From Bifidobacterium thermophilum DSM 20210 (GTDB lineage Bacteria > Actinomycetota > Actinomycetes > Actinomycetales > Bifidobacteriaceae): DNA of 64,000 nt. Of this stretch, positions 17,282 to 26,329 are shown in pieces. The stretch is from contig JDUB01000015.1 of assembly GCA_000771265.1 (NCBI GenBank), positions 1-64,000 of the forward strand, written 5' to 3'. Position 1 is the first letter of the stretch. Each line of letters opens with the position of its first letter. The notes beneath the pieces are model-generated. The model ran no database searches, was not told the origin of the DNA, and worked only from the letters and a program-made list of their open reading frames with translations. The position numbers and the translations under genes were made by a program.

Positions 17282-18577
17282 ATGCGATACTCAACATCAT
17301 CAACGCCGTCAACATCATCGCGCAAGTCAATGAAACGAACCCTGATGTGCGCTACCGCGGCCGTCGCCGCACTGACCTTGGCATTGTCCGGCTGCGGTTC
17401 CTCGTCATCGAGCGGCTCGGCCTCGAGCGGCGCGAGCAGCGGATTCGTGCTCGGTGCGCTGTTCCCGCAGACCGGCTCGCTGGCGTACATGTCCCCGCAG
17501 GAGGAAGGCGCGGTCAAGCTCGCCCTCAAGGACATCAATGATGCGGGCGGCGTGCTCGGCAAGAAGGCCACGTCGGTGAGCGCCGACACTTCGGACGCCG
17601 ACCACGCGGACCAGAACACGTCCGGCACCCAGTCGGTGCTGTCCAAGAAGCCGTCGGCGATTATCGGCCCGGCATCCAGCTCCGTGGTCAAGAACGTGTA
17701 CAAGGAGATTTCCGCGGCGAAGGTCCCGCTGATTTCGATGGGCGCGACGTCCGCGAGCCTGTCCGGCGTTGACCCGTACTTCTTCCGCACGGTCGCCCCT
17801 GATAGCGTGCAGGGCGCGGTGCTCGGCAACGTGATTGCCCAGGATGGCGTGCAGAAGCTTGCAATCGCCTCGTTCAACGACGATTACGGCACTGGTTTGC
17901 GCGATACGATTGCCAAGACCGCCGAAGCCGCCGGCGTAGATGTCGTCTATGGCGCGGATCAGGCCTTCGACCCGACCGAAACGAACTTCTCCTCGCTCGT
18001 GTCCACCATCAAGGCCTCCAACCCGGACGCCATCGCGATTATCGCCTTCGACCAGACCAAGGCGCTCATCAAGGAAATGATCAGCCAGGGCATTGATACC
18101 ACGAAGCTGTATCTGGTCGATGGCAATACCTCCGACTATGCCGACACGTTCGACAAGGGCACGCTCAAGGGCGTGACCGGCACGATTCCGGGCGCCCACG
18201 CGACTGCGGACTTCCAGAAGAAGGTCAAGTCCATGGAAAGCAGCGTCAAGGATTACACCTATGCGGCTGAAACGTATGACGGCGTGATTCTGTTTGCGCT
18301 CGCTGCGCAGAAGGGCGGCAAGGCCGACGGCGAGACCATCCAGAAGAACCTGCTCGCGGTGTCGGGCGCGAATGGCGGCACGAAGTGCAAATCCTATAAG
18401 GAATGCGTGGCGCTGCTGAAGGACGGCAAGGACATTGAGTATGTTGGCCAGACCGGTATCGGCCCGTTCAACAAGGACCACGATCCGAGCTCCGCGAATA
18501 TCGGCGTGTACAAGTACGGCGAGGACAACAAGCCGGTGTTCGACCACGTCCAGTCTGGCAAGGTGTCTACTGACTGA
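17282..18577 (+). CDS. livK: Branched-chain amino acid ABC substrate-binding lipoprotein LivK
   Basis: This is 431 residues. The lipobox LALSGC puts the lipidated Cys near residue 38. The mature part is a Peripla_BP_6 family receptor (FVLGALFPQTGSLAYM; GPASSSVVKNVYKEI; YAAETYDGV). A GAGAGAGGAAAC site precedes ATG 17282; a second in-frame start (MKRTLMC) 16 codons later would give a more standard signal peptide. It lies 640 bases after livF and may have its own promoter, allowing more receptor than transporter. Confidence 0.9.
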   Translation: MRYSTSSTPSTSSRKSMKRTLMCATAAVAALTLALSGCGSSSSSGSASSGASSGFVLGALFPQTGSLAYMSPQEEGAVKLALKDINDAGGVLGKKATSVSADTSDADHADQNTSGTQSVLSKKPSAIIGPASSSVVKNVYKEISAAKVPLISMGATSASLSGVDPYFFRTVAPDSVQGAVLGNVIAQDGVQKLAIASFNDDYGTGLRDTIAKTAEAAGVDVVYGADQAFDPTETNFSSLVSTIKASNPDAIAIIAFDQTKALIKEMISQGIDTTKLYLVDGNTSDYADTFDKGTLKGVTGTIPGAHATADFQKKVKSMESSVKDYTYAAETYDGVILFALAAQKGGKADGETIQKNLLAVSGANGGTKCKSYKECVALLKDGKDIEYVGQTGIGPFNKDHDPSSANIGVYKYGEDNKPVFDHVQSGKVSTD

Positions 18578-18750
18578 TGGCAGATGACTGATTGCCGATT
18601 GCTGATCTCTGATTCCTGATAACTGGGCTGGTCGCGGACCGGGCTGTTGGCCGATCGGGCACGATGCCGGTGGGCGGCGCGTCGATTTGGCAGATGACTG
18701 GTCTGTGGCAGGCTGGAGCCGCTCAGCCGGTGGGTGAAGCCGGTGCGGGG

Positions 18751-18799
18751 GACGACGAAGCGGCCGGTGCGCTACGTGCGTGCCGGCCGCTTCGTCGTC
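18751..18799. terminator. Perfect 17-bp-arm hairpin downstream of livK
   Basis: The arms GACGACGAAGCGGCCGG (18751-18767) and CCGGCCGCTTCGTCGTC (18783-18799) are perfectly complementary with a 15-base loop. It lies about 175 bases past the livK stop in an otherwise gene-free region (18578-19027). A T run is lacking, so the terminator call is tentative. Confidence 0.55.
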
Positions 18800-19027
18800 T
18801 GTGCAGCTGTGCGTCTGCACAGTCGTGAGTCGGCGGGCGGCAACCACCAGTCGGCAGCCACTAGTCGGCAGGCGTGCGTTTGCCGTCTGTGACCCGTTGC
18901 GGTCGTGCCGTTCCGCACGGTTCGTGCGATGGTTGCGGTACCATAGTGGATTGCCGCGATTCGCGGTGGCGCGAGTAAGGACGGCGGCGGGCGATTCCGC
19001 CTCACATACATGATTTCGGAGTGACAC

Positions 19028-20377
19028 ATGACGCAACAGAATGGTCGGGACGTGGATGTCCCCGACGAAGACGGCGAAGGCGGCGAGGCATCGCTGCCGG
19101 GTGCCATGGGAACGGCGGTTCCGCAGCGCGCGGCTGTCGCGTCTGAACCTGCATCTTCTACATCTCCCGTTGACTCCGCCGAGCCTGCATCTGCCGCATT
19201 TTCTGCTGATTCCGCGGATTCCGCCGGTTCCCCAGCTCCTGCTGACCCTGCCGTTACGTCGGTGTTCTCGGTCGCTTCGATTGCTTCTGCCGCTTCGGTC
19301 CCCGCTTCAGTCCCAGCAGTGCCGGAAGTCCCTGATATCCCTGTGATATCGACAGTGCTGACCTCCGCATCTGAATCGGTTAACGGGCGAGATTCCGCCG
19401 ATTCCAGCGATTTCAGCAATCCCGCCAATCCGGGTCATCCCGCTGATTTCAACAGTCCTGACAATTCGGGCAGTCCCGCGGACTTCGAAGATTCCGGCAC
19501 TCCTGCAGTTGCCGGTGATTTCAACGACTATAGCGGTTCAGACGGTTCCACTAACCCCAGTAAATCCAGCAATCACGGCGAAACCGGCGACGAGCCGAAT
19601 CCCGAGACCTTGATGATGGAACAGGTCGAGCAGCACGACGCCCCGGTGGGTGCGGCGGCATCCCCGAATCCTCCGCAGATTTCGCTGGCCCCAATCAAAA
19701 AACTCCGCGCCCAATTCAACCCGCTCGCCGACGGACTGGTCTATCTGGTCGTATTCCTCGGCGGCTTTGTCGGCACCGCCGTCCGCTACGGTGTGTCCGC
19801 ACTGTTCCCGTCGTCTGGCACCGAATTCCCCGTGGGTACGTTCATCGCGAATGTCGCGGCTTGCTTCCTGTTCTCGCTGCTTGCGGAAACGATGGCGCAC
19901 GCCTCGTGGATTCGCCGGCGCACCCGCCAATTGCTCAGCCGCGGGCTTGGGCTCGGTTTGTGCGGCGGATTGTCGACGATGTCCACCGTGGCGGTCGAAA
20001 GCCTGACCGATATGCTCGACCATGAGCCGTGGATGGCCGTTTCCTATATGGTGGCGAGTGTGGTCGTCGGCACCATATGCTGCATCGCCGGTGTACTGCT
20101 GGCACACGTGCTGACGGCGTCGCGGGCCGCCAAGTCGCTGCGTCGCATGTCAGGCGGCTCCAAGGCGTCACATAACGCGCGACGCGCCGATTCCACGTCG
20201 GTTGGGGGCGGAAATCCTGCCTCCGGACACGCCCAGACTTCCACCGGCGGTGATTCCACTGCCGCCAACGGCGTCGCAGCCGGAAGCGACCCGAATATGC
20301 CGGCCTCGTTCGAGCCGACGCCCATCACCGCGGAAATCCCGCTGGTTCCTGATCCGGTGACCGGGGAGGTGCACTGA
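19028..20377 (+). CDS. crcB: Fluc/CrcB fluoride channel subunit with long disordered N-terminus
   Basis: This is 449 residues where a CrcB is normally about 125. The channel domain occupies roughly residues 235-360 (GGFVGTAVRYGVSA; GGLSTMSTVAVES). About 230 residues of Asp/Ser/Ala/Pro-rich, repeat-like sequence precede it and about 85 hydrophilic residues follow. The start ATG has GGAG seven bases upstream and the composition stays in frame, so the extension appears genuinely translated. The C-terminal stop overlaps the next crcB (ATGCTG start in TGATG). Confidence 0.82.
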   Translation: MTQQNGRDVDVPDEDGEGGEASLPGAMGTAVPQRAAVASEPASSTSPVDSAEPASAAFSADSADSAGSPAPADPAVTSVFSVASIASAASVPASVPAVPEVPDIPVISTVLTSASESVNGRDSADSSDFSNPANPGHPADFNSPDNSGSPADFEDSGTPAVAGDFNDYSGSDGSTNPSKSSNHGETGDEPNPETLMMEQVEQHDAPVGAAASPNPPQISLAPIKKLRAQFNPLADGLVYLVVFLGGFVGTAVRYGVSALFPSSGTEFPVGTFIANVAACFLFSLLAETMAHASWIRRRTRQLLSRGLGLGLCGGLSTMSTVAVESLTDMLDHEPWMAVSYMVASVVVGTICCIAGVLLAHVLTASRAAKSLRRMSGGSKASHNARRADSTSVGGGNPASGHAQTSTGGDSTAANGVAAGSDPNMPASFEPTPITAEIPLVPDPVTGEVH

Positions 20378-20742
20378 TGCTGCTGGTTTGTGTGTGCGGC
20401 GGACTTGGCACAATGGTTCGCTATGTGTTCGACGTTTCGATTCGCCGCGGCTGGCATCACGCGTTTCCTCTGGCGACGCTGCTGGTCAACGTGCTCGCCT
20501 CGTTCTGTGCGGGCATGGCGGCGGCCGGCTACGCGTACCATACGGTCGATCACGCGACCAGCCTGATTTTCGTCGCGGGTTTTCTCGGCGGCATGTCCAC
20601 GTTTTCGGCCGCCATCAACGAAATGGTGTCACTTGCCCGTAATCGTCGCTGGTGGCTTGCGCTCTGGTATCTGCTTGCGACGATTGCGGCGCCGCTGTTG
20701 TGCGCTGCGTTGGGGTGGATGCTGGTTGCTGTGACGCGCTGA
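20377..20742 (+). CDS. crcB: Fluc/CrcB fluoride channel subunit, partner of the preceding gene
   Basis: This is 121 residues, four membrane segments. The motif GGMSTFSAAINE keeps the Phe of the second Phe-box position. It begins at the stop codon of the long crcB (TGATG), so the two are probably co-translated as a heterodimeric Fluc channel, matching the 9019/9537 pair. Confidence 0.87.
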   Translation: MLLVCVCGGLGTMVRYVFDVSIRRGWHHAFPLATLLVNVLASFCAGMAAAGYAYHTVDHATSLIFVAGFLGGMSTFSAAINEMVSLARNRRWWLALWYLLATIAAPLLCAALGWMLVAVTR

Positions 20743-20882
20743 GCGTCTGCCGAACCGCGGTCGCACCTGCATCCCGTACCCCCGCATCCCGCACCTCACG
20801 CGCTCCAGCGGTGCCATTGCAACGCATGATGACGAAACCGGTGCCGCCGCTCGATTCGTCCCGATAGTACAATGCCGGTAGC

Positions 20883-20929
20883 AGGCGCGATGCACGCCGC
20901 CCGGCGGTTCAAGTCCCGCTTGGCGTGCG
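20883..20929. other. Hairpin upstream of LacI gene
   Basis: GCACGCC and GGCGTGC flank about 23 bases in the stretch 20892-20928. The loop holds GGTTCAAGTCCC, which resembles a T-arm, but no tRNA fold is possible. It may end transcription from the crcB pair. Confidence 0.35.
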
Positions 20930-20975
20930 GTATCCGTCCGCGCACAACAGAGAGCAGCGGAAAGCAACAGAGAGC

Positions 20976-20988
20976 GCTTGAATCAAGC
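20976..20988. promoter_or_regulatory. Palindromic operator candidate, GCTTGAATCAAGC
   Basis: This is a perfect 13-base inverted repeat with one central base, 18 bases upstream of the LacI-family start. Its position suits autoregulation by that repressor. The link is inference. Confidence 0.5.
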
Positions 20989-21005
20989 TTCGTGAGGAGA
21001 AACCC

Positions 21006-22130
21006 GTGGTCGGAATGCGCGACGTGGCCAAAAAGGCCGGAGTGTCTTTAAGCACCGTATCGTTGGTGGTGAACGCTTCCGGATACGTTTCGCAAGAGAT
21101 GCGTCGTCGCGTTGAACAGGCGATGCGCGAATTGGACTATATCCCCAACGAGCTGGCACGCAATCTGTATCGCGGGCGGACCGGCATGATCGGCGTGATT
21201 GTGCCGACATTGCGTCATCCGTTTTTCGCGACGTTGGTGTCCGCGTTGCAGGGGCGGCTCGCGAAGTGTGAATTGCAGACTTTGCTGTGTTCTACAGCTG
21301 ATGCGGATACCGGTGAGGCGGAGTATGTCAGCCGCCTGCGCCGGCATATGATGGACGGAATCATCATGGCCGCCCATACTGATCATCCCGCGAATTACTG
21401 GACATCGATTGGCCGGCCTGTTGTCGCGTTCGACCGTGCGCTGGGCGATACCATCGCCACAGTCCGTTCCGATCATGAGCAGGGCGGTCGGCTGGTTGCC
21501 GAGCAACTGGTGAAGTCGGGGGCCCGCCATGTGGTGATGGTCGGCGGCCCGCGCAGTCAGTTCGATGATCGCGGCGAAGGGGCGACCACATTCCCCACGG
21601 TGCGGTATTTCCAGACGCTGGGGGAGCGGCTCGATGCGGCTGGAATTCGGCATGAGTATGTGGCGTGCGGACCGGTCACAGATGTCGAGGGGTACGCGCG
21701 GGCGGTGCATCTGCTGTTCGACCGCCTCAGCGAATCGCGTTCCGGCGGTTCTGCCCACGATTCTGGCGTCGGCGATGCCGGGATTCCGCCGGTCGATGCG
21801 ATTGTCGGTTCTGACGTGGTCGCTGCATGCGCGGTGAAAGAGGCGTTCGCGCACGGGCTGAACGTGCCGCGTGATGTGCAGATCATCGGGTATGACGGTA
21901 CATGCTTGGTGGATTGCGCCGGACTGACGCTGACGGTCGTCAAGCAGGATTTCGATGCGATTGCCGAACGGTTGGCTGCACGCATCGTCGACGCCGTCAA
22001 CGAGCCGGAAGGTCGGGAATCCAAGGACGGTGAGGATTCCAAGGCCGGTAAGGAATCCAAAAACGCCGCGGCAGTCGATATCGTGCCGGTCTCCCTCCAT
22101 GTCGGCGACACCACCCGCCAGATGGCCTGA
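21006..22130 (+). CDS. LacI-family transcription regulator
   Basis: This is 374 residues. The N-terminal HTH reads MRDVAKKAGVSLSTVSLVVN and the hinge helix region is YIPNELARNLYRGRTGMIGV. A periplasmic-binding-like effector domain follows, with TGMIGVIVPTLRHPFFATLV and VDAIVGSDVVAACAVKEAFAHG. An insertion of Lys/Glu/Ser-rich sequence (EGRESKDGEDSKAGKESK) sits near the C-terminus. The GTG at 21006 has GAGGAG at good distance; the ATG nine bases on is an alternative. No sugar gene is adjacent, so the effector is unknown. It could act on the nearby sucrose genes, but nothing proves it. Confidence 0.85.
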   Translation: MVGMRDVAKKAGVSLSTVSLVVNASGYVSQEMRRRVEQAMRELDYIPNELARNLYRGRTGMIGVIVPTLRHPFFATLVSALQGRLAKCELQTLLCSTADADTGEAEYVSRLRRHMMDGIIMAAHTDHPANYWTSIGRPVVAFDRALGDTIATVRSDHEQGGRLVAEQLVKSGARHVVMVGGPRSQFDDRGEGATTFPTVRYFQTLGERLDAAGIRHEYVACGPVTDVEGYARAVHLLFDRLSESRSGGSAHDSGVGDAGIPPVDAIVGSDVVAACAVKEAFAHGLNVPRDVQIIGYDGTCLVDCAGLTLTVVKQDFDAIAERLAARIVDAVNEPEGRESKDGEDSKAGKESKNAAAVDIVPVSLHVGDTTRQMA

Positions 22131-22371
22131 TTGTCCGATCGCCTGATCAGAAGTATTGGAATTGGGCAGGATACGCGCCGGGTTGATGCGTGTAATCGGT
22201 CTTGCTCCAACGTGTCAATGGCGTTCTACCGTCTGAGCCAACCCTCCCGGTCGCCGGATGCGCCGATGATGGATACGGAAGCGACAGTGCGGAAATCGCG
22301 GTGCTGAAATCATCATGCCGAAGCGACAAGTGCGGGACTGCAGATGTGAGATGACAGGTGAGAGAGGCGAG

Positions 22372-23703
22372 ATGACACAGGCTGACAACAATACGCGTGC
22401 CGACATGCCGGCAGAAAACGCGGAAACTGGTACTCATCGTGTTACCAGGCTCACGACGGCGGTTGCGATTGCATCCGCGCTCGCCGGTGTGGCGGCCGGT
22501 CTGCTCACCCTCATGCTCTATGGCGTGGAACACGTGTTCCTCGGGTATGTGGAGGGGGTTTCGGCTCCCGGTCCGTTCGCGGTGCCGGCGTGGCGACGGG
22601 CGGTGTCCGTGTTCGTCGGCTTGTCGGTCGCGGCGGTGATCTGGTGGCTGCTGCGTACGCGCACGACCAAAGTGCCGTCGGTCAAACAGGCGGTGGGCGG
22701 CTCGCGCATGCCCGCGTGGCAGACCGTGGTGCATGTGATGCTGCAGATTTTCATCGTCGGTTCGGGCGCCTCAATTGGCCGCGAAGTCGCCCCGCGCGAA
22801 TTGGGCGCGCTGCTCGGCCAGCGGTTCGCGGGTTTTACTCGGCTTGGCAAGCGGGATACGCGCACACTCGTTGCGATCGCTGCTGCTGCGGGTCTCGCCG
22901 GCGTCTACAACGCGCCGCTCGCCGGAACTTTCTTCGCCGCGGAAATCCTGCTGCGCGAAATCAGTCTGGAAACTGTGGCTTTGGCGTTCGGCGGTTCGGC
23001 ATTGGCGGCGTGGACGGCCTCGCTGGTCAAAGGTACGCATACCTTCTACGATTTGGGGCAGGTCAGCGCCCTGTTCACGCCGGATCTTATTGCTTTCGCA
23101 CTGATTGCCGGCGCGGTGTGCGGGGTGTGCGGCGCCCTGTTCCGCCGCGGTTCCGCATGGGCTGAATCGCATAAGTCCACGGGTGTGACGCTGCTGTGGA
23201 CCATGCCGCTTGCCGGCGCGCTCACCGGTGTCGCCGCAATCTGGCTGCCGCAGCTTATGGGCAACGGCCGTGCGTTGGGGCAGCTGGGATTCTCGAGCGC
23301 GGTTGAACTGTCTGTTATTCCGGGGTTGCTGATCGGGTTTGTGGCGAAAGCCATACTGACTCTGCTGACCATCCGTTCTGGTGCGTCGGGCGGTGTGTTG
23401 CAGCCGGGCATCGCGCTGGGTGCGTCGATGGGTGCGATTCTCGGCGTGCTGTGGATGACGTGCTTCCATACGAATATGCTCGCTGTGTATGCGCTGATTG
23501 GCGCGTGCGCGTTGCTGTCCGCATCTCAGCAGGCGCCGCTGATGGCGACCTGCTTGGTGATGGAGCTCGCCGCCGCGCCGGTGAACCTGTTTGTGCCCGC
23601 CGGCTGCGCGGTCGCGGTGAGTGCGCTGGTGTGCAAAGTGCTGATGCCGCATCTCGACGCGTGGCACCCGCTCGCCGGCATTGCCGCCCGCGTTCACCGT
23701 TGA
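22372..23703 (+). CDS. CLC-family protein of probable CLC-F (fluoride) type
   Basis: This is 443 residues with the voltage-gated CLC fold. The filter motif at the gating glutamate reads GREVAPRE instead of the canonical GREGPSIQ. The first filter GSGIP is replaced by a GGSRMP segment, and a GNGRALGQ motif is present; these are features of the CLC-F clade of F-/H+ antiporters. The SGGVLQPGIALGASMG helix N region is retained. GAGAGGCGAG precedes ATG 22372, which is favoured over an upstream in-frame ATG. It follows a Fluc pair and LacI gene, so the region holds two anion-export modules. Confidence 0.8.
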   Translation: MTQADNNTRADMPAENAETGTHRVTRLTTAVAIASALAGVAAGLLTLMLYGVEHVFLGYVEGVSAPGPFAVPAWRRAVSVFVGLSVAAVIWWLLRTRTTKVPSVKQAVGGSRMPAWQTVVHVMLQIFIVGSGASIGREVAPRELGALLGQRFAGFTRLGKRDTRTLVAIAAAAGLAGVYNAPLAGTFFAAEILLREISLETVALAFGGSALAAWTASLVKGTHTFYDLGQVSALFTPDLIAFALIAGAVCGVCGALFRRGSAWAESHKSTGVTLLWTMPLAGALTGVAAIWLPQLMGNGRALGQLGFSSAVELSVIPGLLIGFVAKAILTLLTIRSGASGGVLQPGIALGASMGAILGVLWMTCFHTNMLAVYALIGACALLSASQQAPLMATCLVMELAAAPVNLFVPAGCAVAVSALVCKVLMPHLDAWHPLAGIAARVHR

Positions 23704-23764
23704 TCCCAATCCCAAACTGGGTGCGCTGATCCACGGTCGGAAGCGGGAGATTGCGCTGAATCAG

Positions 23765-24010
23765 CCATTGGGCGGATAATCTCCCGGGAGAATTGTCGAG
23801 TTCGACTCCGTTCTGCAAGAACTCCCAACGACATCGTTGGAATCATGCGGTTCGCAAAATCATGCCGTTGGGAGTTTTCCCACGGATCGGCCGATTCGCG
23901 CTAATCTCCCGCGGAAAGTCGGGACTTTACACATTCATGGCCCGTCTCGGCGTAAAGTCCCGATTATCTCGGGAATCATGTGTCCGCATCCGCAGAATCG
24001 AATGTCGAAA
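23765..24010. repeat. GGGAG/CTCCC palindrome cluster
   Basis: The stretch 23818-23860 (AACTCCCAACGACATCGTTG and on) is a reversed relative of the 125-bp unit found at 28919-29815. Short arms TCTCCCGGGAGA (23777) and a pair of GTCGGGACTTTAC and GTAAAGTCCCGA-type arms (23917-23966) lie alongside. No gene is seen in 23704-24234. Confidence 0.6.
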
Positions 24011-24234
24011 CGCACGGTATGGCAAAGTGACCATGGAACGGGAGAGTGCCGTGCAACGCTCACTGCCATCGGATCGTTGATATTCTGCGGTTTTGATTCC
24101 GCGTCGCAGCCGTCTCTGCCAGCCTGACTCTCCGCGGCCGCACAATCGGTCCTCGAAATTCACCGTATGGAAAAGTAACCGTGAGTAGGACGGATGCACG
24201 ACGCTCGCCACCCCGCCCGTGTACGATGCGAGGC

Positions 24235-24552
24235 ATGAACAACAGCCAAGCCCCCCACACCCCAGCCGAAACCGAACCGCCCGCCTCCGCGCAATCGAAC
24301 TCCGGCCGCCGCATCATCCGCGGCCGCATCTACCGCCATTTCAAGGGTGACCGGTATCTTGTGGAGGATTTCGCCACGGATTCCGAGTCCGGCCTGCCGG
24401 TGGTGGTGTATCGCAAACTGTATGGTGACGGCTCGCTGTGGGTGCGCCCGCTCGAGATGTTCGCCGGCGAGGTCGACCGCGCGAAGTATCCCGACGTCTG
24501 GCAGCGCTACCGATTCGAACTCGAGGATATCCCCAGCGTGAATCGTCACTGA
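24235..24552 (+). CDS. DUF1653 family protein
   Basis: This is 105 residues. After about 25 Pro/Ala-rich residues the DUF1653 core is clear: GRIYRHFKGDRYLVEDFATDSESG, then VVYRKLYGDGSLWVRPLEMF. Function of the family is unknown; it is small, soluble and common in bacteria. The start is the ATG preceded by GCGAGGC; earlier in-frame ATGs lack a ribosome site. Confidence 0.85.
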   Translation: MNNSQAPHTPAETEPPASAQSNSGRRIIRGRIYRHFKGDRYLVEDFATDSESGLPVVVYRKLYGDGSLWVRPLEMFAGEVDRAKYPDVWQRYRFELEDIPSVNRH

Positions 24553-24708
24553 ATTCCTGCCGCAGACCGCGTGTCGCAAGGCATCATGACCACCCCGTCG
24601 CGTACGATATCAAACCGGTTCGATACGCGTTCGGGAATCATTCGGGAATGATGATGGCGGACGGTGATTCGAATCGCCAAATCCAACAAAAACCGCCGAA
24701 AACCCGTT

Positions 24709-24721
24709 ACACTGAAAGTGT
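24709..24721. promoter_or_regulatory. ACACTGAAAGTGT palindrome before the sucrose phosphorylase gene
   Basis: This inverted repeat (arms ACACT and AGTGT with GAA between) lies 28 bases upstream of the start at 24749. It may be an operator or part of the core promoter (TACACT resembles a -10 box). Not verified. Confidence 0.4.
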
Positions 24722-24748
24722 TCTGTGTTTGGCGTCGAAGGAGGGTCA

Positions 24749-26260
24749 ATGAAGAACAAAGTCCAGCTCATCACCTATGCCAACCGGTTAGGCGAGGGCA
24801 CCATCAAGTCCTTGACCGACGTGCTGCGCACCCGCTTTGACGGTGTCTACGAAGGCGTGCACATCCTGCCGTTCTTCACCCCGTTCGACGGCGCCGACGC
24901 CGGATTCGACCCGGTGGACCACACCAAGGTCGATCCGCGCCTGGGCACATGGGATGATATCGCCGAGCTGTCCAAAACGCACGACATTATGGTCGACACC
25001 ATCGTCAACCACATGTCCTGGGAATCCAAGCAATTCCAAGACGTCATGAAGCGCGGCGAAGACAGCCCCTACTACCCGATGTTCCTCACCATGTCGAGCG
25101 TCTTCCCCGACGGCGCCGCCGAAGAGGACCTCGCCGGCATCTACCGTCCGCGCCCGGGCCTGCCGTTCACCCACTACACGTGGGGCGGCAAGACCCGTCT
25201 CGTGTGGACCACCTTCACCCCGCAGCAGGTCGATATCGACACCGATTCCAAGGAGGGTTGGGATTACCTGCTGTCCATCCTCGACCAGCTGTCGCGCAGC
25301 CACGTGAGCTACATCCGTCTCGACGCGGTCGGCTACGGCGCCAAGCAGGCTAAGACCAGCTGCTTCATGACCCCCAAGACCTTCGACCTCATTGGCCGGA
25401 TTAAGGCGGAAGCCGAATCCCGCGGTCTCGAAACGCTGATCGAAGTGCACTCCTACTACAAGAAGCAGGTCGCCATCGCCAACAAGGTTGATCGCGTCTA
25501 CGATTTCGCGATTCCGGGCCTGCTGCTGCACGCCCTGACCACCGGCAAGACCGAGCCGATCGCCAAGTGGGTCGAGGTGCGCCCGAACAACGCGGTCACC
25601 GTACTCGACACGCATGACGGCATCGGCGTCATCGACATCGGTTCCGACCAGCTCGACCGCAGCCTCAAGGGCCTCGTGCCCGACGAGGAAGTCGACCAGC
25701 TCGTCGAAACCATCCACGAGAACACCCACGGCGAATCCCGTGCCGCAACCGGTGCCGCCGCCAGCAACCTCGACCTCTATCAAGTCAACTCCACGTACTA
25801 TTCGGCGCTCGGCTGCAACGACCAGCATTATCTCGCCGCACGTGCCGTGCAGTTCTTCCTGCCCGGCGTGCCGCAAGTGTACTATGTCGGGGCGCTCGCA
25901 GGGGCGAATGACATGGAGCTGCTGCATCGCACGAATGTCGGCCGCGACATCAATCGCCACTATTATTCGGTGGAGGAAATCGATCGCAATCTCGAACGTC
26001 CGGTCGTCAAGGCGCTCAATGCCTTGTGCCGCATGCGCAACCAGCTTGACGCATTCGACGGCGAGTTCACCTTCAGTCATGAGGGCGACACGCTGACCTT
26101 CGATTGGAAGGGCGAGACCACGTCGGCAACCCTCACATTCGAGCCGAAACGCGGTCTGGGCGTTGACAACCAGACTTCCGTGTGCACGCTGCGCTGGTCG
26201 GATGCGGCCGGCGAGCATGAAACCGACGACCTGCTGGCGGATCCGCCTGCGGTCGCATGA
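24749..26260 (+). CDS. gtfA: Sucrose phosphorylase (GH13)
   Basis: This is 503 residues, the size of bifidobacterial sucrose phosphorylases (504). The GH13_18 signature is complete: YIRLDAVGYGAKQ holds the nucleophile Asp, LIEVHSYY the acid/base Glu and VLDTHDGIGVID the third acidic residue. The enzyme phosphorolyses sucrose to glucose 1-phosphate and fructose, saving ATP for the bifid shunt. The start has GAAGGAGGG eight bases upstream. It is followed 69 bases later by an MFS-type transporter, forming the usual scrP-scrT pair; no scrR-like regulator is adjacent. Confidence 0.95.
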   Translation: MKNKVQLITYANRLGEGTIKSLTDVLRTRFDGVYEGVHILPFFTPFDGADAGFDPVDHTKVDPRLGTWDDIAELSKTHDIMVDTIVNHMSWESKQFQDVMKRGEDSPYYPMFLTMSSVFPDGAAEEDLAGIYRPRPGLPFTHYTWGGKTRLVWTTFTPQQVDIDTDSKEGWDYLLSILDQLSRSHVSYIRLDAVGYGAKQAKTSCFMTPKTFDLIGRIKAEAESRGLETLIEVHSYYKKQVAIANKVDRVYDFAIPGLLLHALTTGKTEPIAKWVEVRPNNAVTVLDTHDGIGVIDIGSDQLDRSLKGLVPDEEVDQLVETIHENTHGESRAATGAAASNLDLYQVNSTYYSALGCNDQHYLAARAVQFFLPGVPQVYYVGALAGANDMELLHRTNVGRDINRHYYSVEEIDRNLERPVVKALNALCRMRNQLDAFDGEFTFSHEGDTLTFDWKGETTSATLTFEPKRGLGVDNQTSVCTLRWSDAAGEHETDDLLADPPAVA

Positions 26261-26329
26261 CAACGTTTGACTGCCGCTGCTGACCCTGATGGGCTGGCAG
26301 CGGCAGTCACATAACAAAGGGGATTTGAC

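Noticed and set aside
17405..19036. Long minus-strand frame opposite livK
   Set aside because: It is antisense to a complete lipoprotein gene and consists of Arg/His-rich repeats without family features.
20883..20929. Possible tRNA
   Set aside because: GGTTCAAGTCCC looks like a T-arm, but the stem does not pair and there is no acceptor, D or anticodon arm.
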